Below are positions 1 to 6,368 of a DNA stretch of 7,094 nucleotides, in pieces. How positions within the stretch are numbered: position 1 is the stretch's first letter; each line of letters begins with the position of its first letter. The DNA comes from Nitrospinaceae bacterium (lineage in GTDB: Bacteria > Nitrospinota > Nitrospinia > Nitrospinales > VA-1), in NCBI GenBank assembly GCA_016763735.1, contig JAESTE010000148.1, forward strand, positions 1 to 7,094, written 5' to 3'. Made by a program: the position numbers and the translations under genes. Below the pieces are notes generated by a model. It worked only from the letters and a program-made list of their open reading frames with translations. It did not search any database and was not told the origin of the DNA.

Positions 1-1590
1 CCGGAAAGTTTTAGCCAGAATAGAAGCGGCTCTTTGCCCCACATGCCGTACTCCCAAACCAAAAAGTAACCGGGCTAACCCTGCGGACTTACTTTTCTCG
101 ATCGCATCTATCAAGTTTTTCGCCGATTTTTCAGCAAGACGTTCGAGGCTAGCGACCTCCTCTTGTTTCAAGGTATACAAATCTGAAAAATTTTTAACAC
201 GGCCCGACACCACCAACTGGTCAATCACTGCCGGCCCCATATGGTCAATATCCATAGCTTTGCGCGAGGCAAAGTGTTTGAGGCGTTCCTTCAACTGCGC
301 CGGACAGGCGGCATTGACACACCGCCATGCGGCCTCGCCCTCTGGCCTGAAAATTTTTGTCTGGCATTCCGGACAGAGAGTCGGCATTTTGAATTCCGCA
401 TTGCGCTTGCCCTTGGGGTCGACCACACGGATGACTTTCGGGATGATCTCTCCCGCCTTTTCTATAACAACCCGATCTCCGACTCGGATATCCTTTTTTT
501 TGATCTCATCTTCGTTATGCAAGGTCGCGCGGCTGACAGTAGACCCAGAAACAAAAACCGGTTCTAAGTTTGCGACAGGAGTGATGGAACCCGTACGCCC
601 TACCTGGCAGACGATTTCAAGAACCTCCGTTTCTGCCTGTTCAGCTTCATATTTATAGGCAACCGCCCATCGTGGAAACTTAGAGGTATGCCCCAGTTTT
701 TTTCTGTAGGCCAAAGAGTTTAGTTGAATGACCAATCCATCCACTTCATAATCCAGATCGTTCTTTTTCGTTCGCCACTCTTCTATAATCGCCAGCGTTT
801 CTTCAAAATTGGAACACAATCGGTTATGCTCATTCACCGGGAATCGCAGGGACGCAAGTTTTCCCTGTAACTCGGAATGAGTTTCACAAATATTATTATC
901 CCAAAAACCCACCGAATAAATAAAGACACCCAGCTTTCGTGAATCGGTAACAGCAGGGTCGAGCACCCTTAAAGCTCCCGCCGCTGCGTTTCTTGGATTT
1001 GCGAAAGGAGATTCCCCTGCCTCTTCACGAAGAACATTCAACCTTTGAAATTCTTTTCGTGGCATATAAACCTCACCCCGCACTTCAATTTTTCTAAACG
1101 CCGAAATTTCCAGGGGGATAGAACGAATGGTTTTCAGGTTCGCAGTAACATCTTCTCCTTGCACACCATCTCCGCGCGTTGCTCCCCGCACCAGTTTTCC
1201 ATCTTCATAGGTAAGAGCAACAGCCAAGCCATCAAACTTCAACTCAACAACATATTCAATAGAACTCTCCTCAATATCGGGTAGGGCCTTCACTAAACGC
1301 TGGTGGAAGGCACGCACTTCATCCACATTGAAGGTATTATCCAGACTGAGCATAGGAACCGGATGCACCACCTTCCGAAACCGCTCATCAACTTTTCCAC
1401 CAACACGCTGAGTCGGGGAATCGGCAGTCACACATTCAGGATATTTACCTTCAAGCTCTTTAAGGCGATGGTATAGGGAGTCGTAGTCTCTGTCTGAAAT
1501 TTCGGGGAAATCTTTAACGTAATACAGGTGGTCGTGCAGGTGGATTTTATTCCTCAGTAATGCGACTTCTTTTTTTTCAGTTTCGTTCAT
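1..1590 (-). CDS. ligA: NAD-dependent DNA ligase LigA (C-terminus cut off by window edge)
   Basis: LigA seals nicks in double-stranded DNA during replication and repair, using NAD+ to adenylate its active-site lysine. I translated the minus strand from the ATG at 1590 and the frame stays open for 530 codons to base 1; family members are about 670 residues. Seen in order: an N-terminal Ia-type region with paired tyrosines (Y23-Y24) and a D-SPTQRVG motif near 57-64; the adenylation motif KFDG with catalytic K118; ATRGDG, RGEVYMP and NPRNAAAG nucleotidyltransferase motifs; YEVDGLVI; the OB-fold segment QVGRTGSITPVANLEPV; a four-cysteine zinc finger (C406, C409, C424, C429); and the start of the helix-hairpin-helix domain (FGLGVRHVG). 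The rest of that domain and the BRCT domain lie outside the window. The start codon directly follows the stop of the upstream protease gene with no clear ribosome site of its own, which points to translational coupling. An 8-A run lies at codons 4-7. Identification is near certain. Confidence 0.97.
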   Translation of the reverse strand, partial: MNETEKKEVALLRNKIHLHDHLYYVKDFPEISDRDYDSLYHRLKELEGKYPECVTADSPTQRVGGKVDERFRKVVHPVPMLSLDNTFNVDEVRAFHQRLVKALPDIEESSIEYVVELKFDGLAVALTYEDGKLVRGATRGDGVQGEDVTANLKTIRSIPLEISAFRKIEVRGEVYMPRKEFQRLNVLREEAGESPFANPRNAAAGALRVLDPAVTDSRKLGVFIYSVGFWDNNICETHSELQGKLASLRFPVNEHNRLCSNFEETLAIIEEWRTKKNDLDYEVDGLVIQLNSLAYRKKLGHTSKFPRWAVAYKYEAEQAETEVLEIVCQVGRTGSITPVANLEPVFVSGSTVSRATLHNEDEIKKKDIRVGDRVVIEKAGEIIPKVIRVVDPKGKRNAEFKMPTLCPECQTKIFRPEGEAAWRCVNAACPAQLKERLKHFASRKAMDIDHMGPAVIDQLVVSGRVKNFSDLYTLKQEEVASLERLAEKSAKNLIDAIEKSKSAGLARLLFGLGVRHVGQRAASILAKTFR

Positions 1591-2958
1591 TCAAGGTTCC
1601 AGCGTTACATAATATCCCTGCCGACCTCTTTGCACCAGTAGCATTATGCGGTCCGGGTTATTCAGATCGGCAATGGCTTTATTATAGTCCTCTTCACTAT
1701 CGATCCTATCCTGATTCACTTGCCGGATAATATCTCCTGCACTGATACCTGTTCTATCGCCGGCACTTTTTGGAACCACATTCATAACCACCATCCCTTT
1801 GCTGGTTGCCAGTCGATTGCTTCTGGCGAAACGAGGGTTATTCTGCTGCACTTTAAGGCCTAGCCAGTTTTGGGTAAACTCTGCAACATATTGCCTGGGA
1901 ATTGAGATAATGCGAACAACATATTCAAGGCTTTTCCCATCTCGTAGAATTGAAAAGCGAACATTATTGTCCACAGTATACGAGGCCATTCGCCCACGAA
2001 AATCGGATTTATTTGTCACCTCATGGCCTTCAATCGCCACGATTATATCACTTCGTTTCAAGCCCGCTGCTTTTGCCGGGCTTTTTTCAGCGACACGAAC
2101 TATCAGCACCCCTTTTTTTCTATCGAGTTTAAAATGGCGCGAAAGCTGCGGGTCCATTTCCTGCACAGAAACTCCAAGCCAGCCCCGTCTCACTTTTCCG
2201 AAATGGATCAACTCATCAACAATTCGTTTGGCATCGTCAATGGGGATAGCAAAACCAATGCCTTCTGCTTTCTGATAGATGGCTGTATTGATACCAATCA
2301 ACGATCCATTGATATTCAAAAGAGGGCCACCACTGTTCCCCGGGTTGATGGATGCATCTACCTGGATAAAGTCGCTGTAAACTTTGTTTTTCCCGGCTCT
2401 AATATTTCTATTTAAGGCACTGATGATTCCCGTAGTCACAGTATGGCGTAAACCAAAGGGATTCCCAATGGCAAGCACCTGCTCGCCAATCATCAAATCA
2501 TCGGAACGCCCCATGGGCACAAAAGGCAGGAATTCTTCGGAATCTATTTTAATAATAGCCAGATCTGATTTAGTATCCGCGCCGACCACTCTTGCTTCAA
2601 ACTCTCGTTTATCGCTCAAAGCCACACGGATTTGAGATGCCCGCGCCACCACATGCTCGTTGGTAAGAATATGTCCTTCTTTATCTATAAGAACCCCTGA
2701 ACCCAGACTTGTTTTGTTGTTTTGATTTTTAGAAAAAAAATCTTGAAAGAACTGGTCAAAAAGATTGTTGCCAAATTTCCTGAATGGATTACGGAGGGGT
2801 CGGCCGGTTTCCGAGGTGTAAATATTGACTACTGCCGGGCTGACTTTTTCTACAGCAACAACAAGAGGCGTTCTGCGGTTATTTAGTTCTCCCGCCAGAC
2901 CGAAAGGTGCATCCAGCAATACAAAACATAAAAAAAGCAAAAGCCAATGAATGCGCAC
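1591..2958 (-). CDS. Second HtrA/Deg-family periplasmic serine protease with two PDZ domains
   Basis: A 455-residue trypsin-like HtrA protease, expected to degrade or chaperone misfolded envelope proteins. An N-terminal hydrophobic stretch (about residues 5-22) followed by GLA-GE looks like a signal peptide cleaved after A22. The protease domain (about 30-255) has the full triad: H102 in TNEHVV, D132 in KSDLAI and S209 in GNSGGPL. PDZ1 begins at RGWLGV (about 258-345) and PDZ2 spans about 365-455. The loop before the catalytic domain (about 53-82) is rich in Phe and Asn, unlike the Pro/Gly/Arg-rich loop of the neighbouring DegP, and overall identity by eye is moderate, so this is an older paralogue and not a fresh duplicate. 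The start is GTG at 2958: an in-frame TAA lies 9 bases upstream, so no earlier start exists nearby, and no Shine-Dalgarno sequence is visible in the AT-rich leader. An intrinsic terminator lies just upstream and ligA directly downstream. Family is certain; DegP, DegQ or DegS-like subtype is not assignable, although two PDZ domains and a cleavable signal argue against DegS. Confidence 0.95.
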   Translation of the reverse strand: MRIHWLLLFLCFVLLDAPFGLAGELNNRRTPLVVAVEKVSPAVVNIYTSETGRPLRNPFRKFGNNLFDQFFQDFFSKNQNNKTSLGSGVLIDKEGHILTNEHVVARASQIRVALSDKREFEARVVGADTKSDLAIIKIDSEEFLPFVPMGRSDDLMIGEQVLAIGNPFGLRHTVTTGIISALNRNIRAGKNKVYSDFIQVDASINPGNSGGPLLNINGSLIGINTAIYQKAEGIGFAIPIDDAKRIVDELIHFGKVRRGWLGVSVQEMDPQLSRHFKLDRKKGVLIVRVAEKSPAKAAGLKRSDIIVAIEGHEVTNKSDFRGRMASYTVDNNVRFSILRDGKSLEYVVRIISIPRQYVAEFTQNWLGLKVQQNNPRFARSNRLATSKGMVVMNVVPKSAGDRTGISAGDIIRQVNQDRIDSEEDYNKAIADLNNPDRIMLLVQRGRQGYYVTLEP

Positions 2959-2981
2959 GTTAATTTAAATTAAGTAATTTT

Positions 2982-3018
2982 AAAAAAAATAAAAGGGGGG
3001 CCTGAACTCGGCTCCCCC
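2982..3018 (-). terminator. Rho-independent terminator after degP
   Basis: Read on the minus strand, GGGGGAGCC and GGCCCCCC pair into an 8-bp GC-rich stem with one bulged A and a 7-base loop (GAGTTCA). A tract of TTTTATTTTTTTT follows directly. The hairpin starts 26 bases after the degP stop codon, as expected for a degP terminator. The tract ends about 23 bases before the GTG of the second protease gene, so the element also separates degP from the protease-ligA pair and may act as an attenuator. Confidence 0.9.
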
Positions 3019-3043
3019 ATTATTATCGAAGGCAAAATAACCG

Positions 3044-4522
3044 CTATCCAACTTTAACGGCTATATAAATCGTAGTGCCTCCCCTTTTAACAAGGAAAAG
3101 AACCGAAGTACTTTTTTTAACAGAACCCAGTAGACGCTGATAATCCTGCATACTCTTTATTGGGGTGCGATTCATCTCGGCTATAACATCGCCTCGGCGA
3201 ATCCCGGATTCTGCCGCAGAGTTACCTGGAGTTACATCGGAAACCAGCACACCTTCAGTGTCTTCCAGTTGCAGGCTTTGCGCAAGCTCCTTGGTTATAT
3301 CCTGAACCTGCATACCCAGAGGGTCCGCTACTTTAGCGACCACCGTTGGCTGCAAATCTTTAAGGACTTCAATAGTAACTTGTAGAGTTTTTTTCGAACC
3401 TTCCCGAATCACTTCCACATCAACAACGGAGTTCGGGGTTGTTGCTGCAACTATTTTTGGCAGGTCTTCCATATCTTTAACAGCTTGCCTATCAAATCGG
3501 ACAATGACATCGCCGCGCTTGACTCCCCCTTTAAACGCGGGACCATCAGGAATAACATCACCCACCAAGGCTCCTTCGCTCTGATTCAAGCCAAACGACT
3601 TGGCAAGTTCGGGAGTGATTTTCTGAATCATAACTCCCAGCCAGCCACGGGTTACCGAACCGTTTTCCTTCAAGTCCTTCAAAATTGCCTTGGCAATATT
3701 GATGGGAATTGCAAATCCGATACCGACATTCCCCCCGGTATTCCCCGAAATAATTGCGGTGTTGATTCCAATCACATCTCCTTCGATATTGATCAAAGGT
3801 CCGCCGCTGTTACCTGGGTTGATCGATGCATCGGTTTGGATGAATTCATCGTAAGGACCTGCGCCAATACTTCTACCTAAAGCACTGACCACGCCTACTG
3901 TAACCGTGTGACTAAGACCAAACGGATTCCCAATCGCCATAACCCATTCGCCCACTTCAAGGTTTTCAGAACTTCCTAATTTCAAAAACGGGAACTCTTT
4001 TGGGTTATTTGCATCGGCATTTATTTTTATTAGCGCAATATCGGTTTTTTCCTCGGAACCAATCAGGGTCGCGGTATATTCTTTTTCACTGCCATTATTC
4101 TCAAGCAGAACAACGATTTCATCAGCACCTTCGACCACATGATAATTGGTGAGGATATGACCTTCCTTGTCGATCACGAACCCCGACCCCATACCCCCCT
4201 TCGGTTTTTGGTTAGGTCGCTCACCGAAAAACTTGTCATAAAAACCACGAAAAGGATCAGGAGAACGCCCCTGGCCCGGCCCAGGTCTTGGACTCCTGCC
4301 TGGAGGGCGAACATTGTTATGCACTTTTTTCGCTTTTGATTTTACACTGACGTTTACCACAGCAGGATTCTGCTTTTTCGCGATTTCCACGAAGAGGTTG
4401 CTTGAAAGCTGTTGCGTCGCACTGCTCAAAGCAAAGGAGGAACCAGGGGCAGAAGTCATCGCCAAGGTGAAAAGGAAAACTGCGCCGATTGAACGTAAAA
4501 ACAAAGAAAAAATCTTGTACAT
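3044..4522 (-). CDS. degP: DegP/DegQ-type (Do) periplasmic serine endoprotease
   Basis: A 492-residue HtrA protease, which in this family degrades and refolds damaged proteins in the periplasm as an oligomer. The N-terminus (Y2-K3-I4 then a hydrophobic segment to about 31, with SFA-LS) fits a signal peptide cleaved after A31. The protease domain carries the complete triad: H128 in TNYHVV, D161 in KTDIAL and S239 in GNSGGPL. PDZ1 starts at RGWLGV (about 292-385) and PDZ2 covers about 398-492 with the late motif SGIRRGDVI. The LA-type loop (about 72-108) is low-complexity and rich in Pro, Gly and Arg. The ATG at 4522 has a GAGGG Shine-Dalgarno sequence 9 bases upstream. A TATAAT box lies further upstream and an intrinsic terminator follows the stop, so it can be a monocistronic unit. 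The divergent neighbour encodes DUF2065, a family often found near hflKC and degP-type genes. DegP and DegQ cannot be told apart from sequence alone, so the symbol is a family-level label. Confidence 0.96.
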   Translation of the reverse strand: MYKIFSLFLRSIGAVFLFTLAMTSAPGSSFALSSATQQLSSNLFVEIAKKQNPAVVNVSVKSKAKKVHNNVRPPGRSPRPGPGQGRSPDPFRGFYDKFFGERPNQKPKGGMGSGFVIDKEGHILTNYHVVEGADEIVVLLENNGSEKEYTATLIGSEEKTDIALIKINADANNPKEFPFLKLGSSENLEVGEWVMAIGNPFGLSHTVTVGVVSALGRSIGAGPYDEFIQTDASINPGNSGGPLINIEGDVIGINTAIISGNTGGNVGIGFAIPINIAKAILKDLKENGSVTRGWLGVMIQKITPELAKSFGLNQSEGALVGDVIPDGPAFKGGVKRGDVIVRFDRQAVKDMEDLPKIVAATTPNSVVDVEVIREGSKKTLQVTIEVLKDLQPTVVAKVADPLGMQVQDITKELAQSLQLEDTEGVLVSDVTPGNSAAESGIRRGDVIAEMNRTPIKSMQDYQRLLGSVKKSTSVLFLVKRGGTTIYIAVKVG

Positions 4523-4558
4523 TTTAATTAACCCTCAATATGTATGAGCATCATTTTC

Positions 4559-4586
4559 ATTATAAAACTATCCATGTCGGCCTAAA
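4559..4586 (-). promoter_or_regulatory. Candidate degP promoter
   Basis: On the minus strand a perfect TATAAT (4564-4559) lies about 37 bases upstream of the degP ATG. The best -35 candidate is TTTAGG (4586-4581) at 16 bp spacing, which is poor (3 of 6). The -10 is convincing; the -35 is not, so an activator or an alternative sigma factor may be needed. A second minus-strand candidate lies further out, TTGTAA (4771-4766) and TATAAT (4747-4742) with 18 bp spacing; it would place the inverted repeat at 4651-4676 in the leader. Confidence 0.45.
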
Positions 4587-4650
4587 CCCATCTCGCCAAA
4601 CACAAATGTGATAATCAACTGTAATAGATTGAAATTAAACTCTAGTTAAA

Positions 4651-4676
4651 CCCAGATTAAATATTTTTAATCTGGG
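4651..4676. repeat. Perfect 11-bp inverted repeat with 4-base loop
   Basis: CCCAGATTAAA, the loop TATT, then TTTAATCTGGG form exact complementary arms. No long T tract follows on either strand (only TTT on the minus strand, none on the plus strand), and no gene ends here, so a simple terminator is unlikely. It could be an operator for a dimeric regulator acting on the divergent pair, or an RNA hairpin in a long degP leader. Confidence 0.8.
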
Positions 4677-4828
4677 ACTTTGCATTCCGGCTCTAATAAT
4701 CCAACTTAAACAGAGGATAATTATAAAGGGAATTTGATGTAATTATATAATGCTTTTTTCGCTATTTACAACCTCAAAACCTTTCGCAAAGTCTTCCCAC
4801 GTTTGCATTAATACAATTCATTTAGATA

Positions 4829-4857
4829 TTGACTCAATATAACAGATAAATGATAAT
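4829..4857 (+). promoter_or_regulatory. Sigma70-type promoter for the DUF2065-lipoprotein-Hda-OleC operon
   Basis: TTGACT (4829-4834, 5 of 6 to consensus) and GATAAT (4852-4857, 5 of 6) are separated by the ideal 17 bp. Transcription would start near 4864, giving a leader of about 126 bases before the ATG at 4990. It is the best promoter match in the region for the rightward genes. Confidence 0.7.
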
Positions 4858-4989
4858 CGTGGAGAATACAGGCCCTCCTGATGACCGTTTTAAAAGGTTA
4901 AATACGAACCTGTTGTGCAAGCCAAACACACATCATGTCTCAGGCAATATTTTACCTGCAACTTTGAACAACTTGAATCTCACCCTTTT

Positions 4990-5184
4990 ATGAGTTTTTT
5001 TCTTTCCGCATTGGGTTTAATGATGGTTTTTGAAGGCATTCCCTATTTTTGTTTTCCAAAAAAAGTAAAAGCGTTTGCTGAAAAACTACCCGAGGTACCG
5101 GATTCAACATTGCGAGTGATTGGTTTTTTTCTTATGATGATTGGGTTACTGGTTGTTTATTTAGGAGGAGGGCAAAATGTTTAA
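4990..5184 (+). CDS. DUF2065 family small inner-membrane protein
   Basis: A 64-residue protein with two hydrophobic segments (about residues 3-22 and 42-60) joined by a short charged hairpin. It matches the DUF2065 (YjeT-like) pattern: ALGLMMVFEG near the N-terminus, a YxxFP turn (19-23), a Pro/Asp loop and LRxxG (41-45) at the start of the second helix. The family has no established biochemical role; members are commonly near hflK/hflC and protease genes, hinting at membrane protein quality control. The ATG at 4990 is preferred because it gives the usual family length (about 60-65). A GTG 25 codons upstream (4915) keeps the frame open, but the extra residues are polar, cysteine-containing and unlike the family. 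Neither start has a good Shine-Dalgarno sequence. The stop overlaps the next gene by 8 bases. Confidence 0.85.
   Translation: MSFFLSALGLMMVFEGIPYFCFPKKVKAFAEKLPEVPDSTLRVIGFFLMMIGLLVVYLGGGQNV
5164..5172 (+). promoter_or_regulatory. Strong Shine-Dalgarno site of the lipoprotein gene
   Basis: GGAGGAGGG lies 4 bases before the ATG at 5177 and inside the 3' end of the DUF2065 gene. It is the strongest ribosome site in the window and fixes the lipoprotein start. The lipoprotein may thus be translated more than the upstream DUF2065 gene, which has a poor site. Confidence 0.8.
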
Positions 5185-5605
5185 GCGTGTAACAATATTT
5201 TTCTTCATAACATTATTTTTTTCGGGGTGTGCAGAATGGAATCTCGGATTAAACAACAGCACCAGCACTTTACCCCCCGCACCCCTTACCATTGAAACCG
5301 CCTATCCTTTTTCAGATATACCCGTGCCGTTTGATTTTACCCAGGACAACTCCAAGTCATTTATTTACGAGTCGGGGTCAGGAACCGTAAAAGTAGGCAG
5401 GTTTATTTATACCGGCTGGGATAATATTGAAAAAATCATTACTTTTTACCAAAATGAAATGATTAACCGAGGTTGGAGCCTGATCAACTCGATAAAACAT
5501 GAAAACTACATTTTGAATTATGAAAAGGAAGGCTGGGTCAGCACCATTATACTGCATTCCAATATTGGTAGAACCATTATAGAAATTCAAGCCGGCCCTA
5601 AATAA
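5177..5605 (+). CDS. Small predicted lipoprotein of unknown function
   Basis: A 142-residue protein starting with a basic tip (K3-R4), a Phe-rich hydrophobic core and a lipobox-like FSGC, so C18 is the probable lipidated residue. Lipidation would anchor it in the periplasmic leaflet of a membrane. A Pro-rich linker (about 33-51) leads to a compact alpha/beta-looking domain (about 52-142). Visible landmarks are PVPFDF (49-54), a Gly/Ser strand ESGSGT (65-70), GRFIYTG (74-80), a helix ending in M95 and a GW pair (99-100), then alternating hydrophobic strands to the C-terminus. This arrangement recalls short lipoproteins usually annotated as hypothetical; I cannot assign a named family or function. 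It overlaps the DUF2065 gene by 8 bases and precedes the Hda-like gene by 28, so it is part of the operon. The residue at -3 of the lipobox is Phe and not the usual Leu, a small deviation. Confidence 0.85.
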   Translation: MFKRVTIFFFITLFFSGCAEWNLGLNNSTSTLPPAPLTIETAYPFSDIPVPFDFTQDNSKSFIYESGSGTVKVGRFIYTGWDNIEKIITFYQNEMINRGWSLINSIKHENYILNYEKEGWVSTIILHSNIGRTIIEIQAGPK

Positions 5606-5633
5606 CCGGGCATTCTATGGCGACCCATTAACC

Positions 5634-6368
5634 ATGCCCGACCATTCACAATTACTACTCAACTTCCCTACCCGTCCGGAATTTAATTTTTCTAATTTTG
5701 TAATATCCGATGGCTCACGCTTTGCTTTTGATGCTGCCAAAAAATTTTGCTCCCAAAACGAAGCATCCTATCAATCTCTTTTTTTATTCGGCCAGAAAAA
5801 TCTTGGCAAAACCCATCTGTTGCTTTCCATTGGAAATCTTACAGCCGAAAGAGGCACTAGAGCCTTGTACATTAGAGGTGCTGACTTTTGCGATAAAATT
5901 GGTGACGGCGAATCATTGCAGTCGCAACAAACTCTCAAAAAGCTAATGGATGTGGACTATTTTTTATTAGACGATGTCGAGGCGTTGGCTTCATCTGTTC
6001 CCGCGCAGGAAAAACTCTACCATATCTACAATACCGTTATTCAAAAGGGAGGTAAGGTTGCCTTTGCAAGCTACTTTTCGCCAGATAAAATAAAGAACGC
6101 TGAAAACTATCTGACTTCCCGGTTCCAATGGGGCATGCTCGCTGAAATTAAACCTATCGATGATACGACAACCGCTAAAATTACTCACAAGCTCGCCAAA
6201 GACATTGACCTGAATTTACCTGGGAACATTATTGATTTTCTTTTATCGCGGATTCCCCGAGATTTTATCTCTATCCAAAATGCGGTCACGGTCCTCAATC
6301 AGGAATCATATGTGCAAAAGAAAAAGGTGACATTACCTCTGGTAAAAAAGGCTCTCAAAATCTCTTGA
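5634..6368 (+). CDS. hda: Hda-like DnaA-family AAA+ ATPase
   Basis: A 244-residue stand-alone DnaA AAA+ module without the DnaA DNA-binding domain IV. This is the architecture of Hda, which binds the DNA-loaded beta clamp and stimulates ATP hydrolysis by DnaA to limit re-initiation. Seen: an N-terminal QLLLNF (6-11) resembling the clamp-binding motif of Hda; Walker A GQKNLGKT (53-60); Walker B FLLDD (110-114); box VII LTSRFQWG (160-167) with the likely arginine finger R163; and a C-terminal tail KKVTLPLVKKALKI that lines up with the Hda tail. Aligned by eye, the sensor 1 segment reads ASYFSP where DnaA and Hda have an Asp, and the sensor 2 segment RDFISIQ has Ile212 where the Arg is expected. 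The start at 5634 has a weak ribosome site but puts the clamp motif at the usual place. Its stop overlaps the TTG of the next gene. Hda-like family is confident; that it performs regulatory inactivation of DnaA here is inference. Confidence 0.88.
   Translation: MPDHSQLLLNFPTRPEFNFSNFVISDGSRFAFDAAKKFCSQNEASYQSLFLFGQKNLGKTHLLLSIGNLTAERGTRALYIRGADFCDKIGDGESLQSQQTLKKLMDVDYFLLDDVEALASSVPAQEKLYHIYNTVIQKGGKVAFASYFSPDKIKNAENYLTSRFQWGMLAEIKPIDDTTTAKITHKLAKDIDLNLPGNIIDFLLSRIPRDFISIQNAVTVLNQESYVQKKKVTLPLVKKALKIS

Larger units (their letters stand above)
4523..4989. other. Divergent intergenic regulatory region, no convincing gene
   Basis: This AT-rich stretch separates degP (leftward) from the DUF2065 gene (rightward). 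Only tiny open frames occur in it: 21 codons on the minus strand at 4808-4743 and 30 codons on the plus strand from 4750. Neither has a ribosome site. It contains several TATAAT-like boxes in both directions, an orphan inverted repeat at 4651-4676, and a plus-strand promoter at 4829-4857. I see no tRNA, recognisable riboswitch core or CIRCE-type heat-shock operator. Confidence 0.75.

Noticed and set aside
241..658. Plus-strand open frames of 108 and 132 codons
   Set aside because: They lie antisense to ligA, whose reading frame is continuous and full of family motifs; their own translations show no domain-like features.
1799..2635. Several plus-strand open frames up to 158 codons
   Set aside because: They are antisense to the second HtrA gene, with no ribosome sites and no recognisable protein features.
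3485..4547. Plus-strand open frames of 66-131 codons
   Set aside because: They are antisense shadows of degP; one runs past the degP start but has no recognisable domain or start site.
4601..4620. CACAAATGTG and TGATAATCA short palindromes, possible CRP/FNR-like site
   Set aside because: The half-sites do not match the CRP (TGTGA-N6-TCACA) or FNR (TTGAT-N4-ATCAA) layout.
4743..4808. A 21-codon minus-strand frame (MQTWEDFAKGF...) with protein-like composition
   Set aside because: It has no ribosome site, is very short, and no promoter or partner gene supports it. Conservation in relatives would be needed to revive it.
4750..4842. A 30-codon plus-strand frame
   Set aside because: It has no ribosome site and its 3' end overlaps the -35 box of the better-supported promoter.
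4915..4989. GTG-initiated 25-codon extension of the DUF2065 gene
   Set aside because: The extension is unlike the family N-terminus, which begins at the ATG at 4990; no ribosome site favours the GTG.
5378..5590. A 70-codon minus-strand frame
   Set aside because: It lies antisense to the lipoprotein gene, which has a strong ribosome site and a signal peptide.
5591..5615. GGCCC...CCGGGC hairpin after the lipoprotein stop
   Set aside because: The stem is only about 4 bp with no T tract, so it is not credible as a terminator; the next gene begins 28 bases after the stop.
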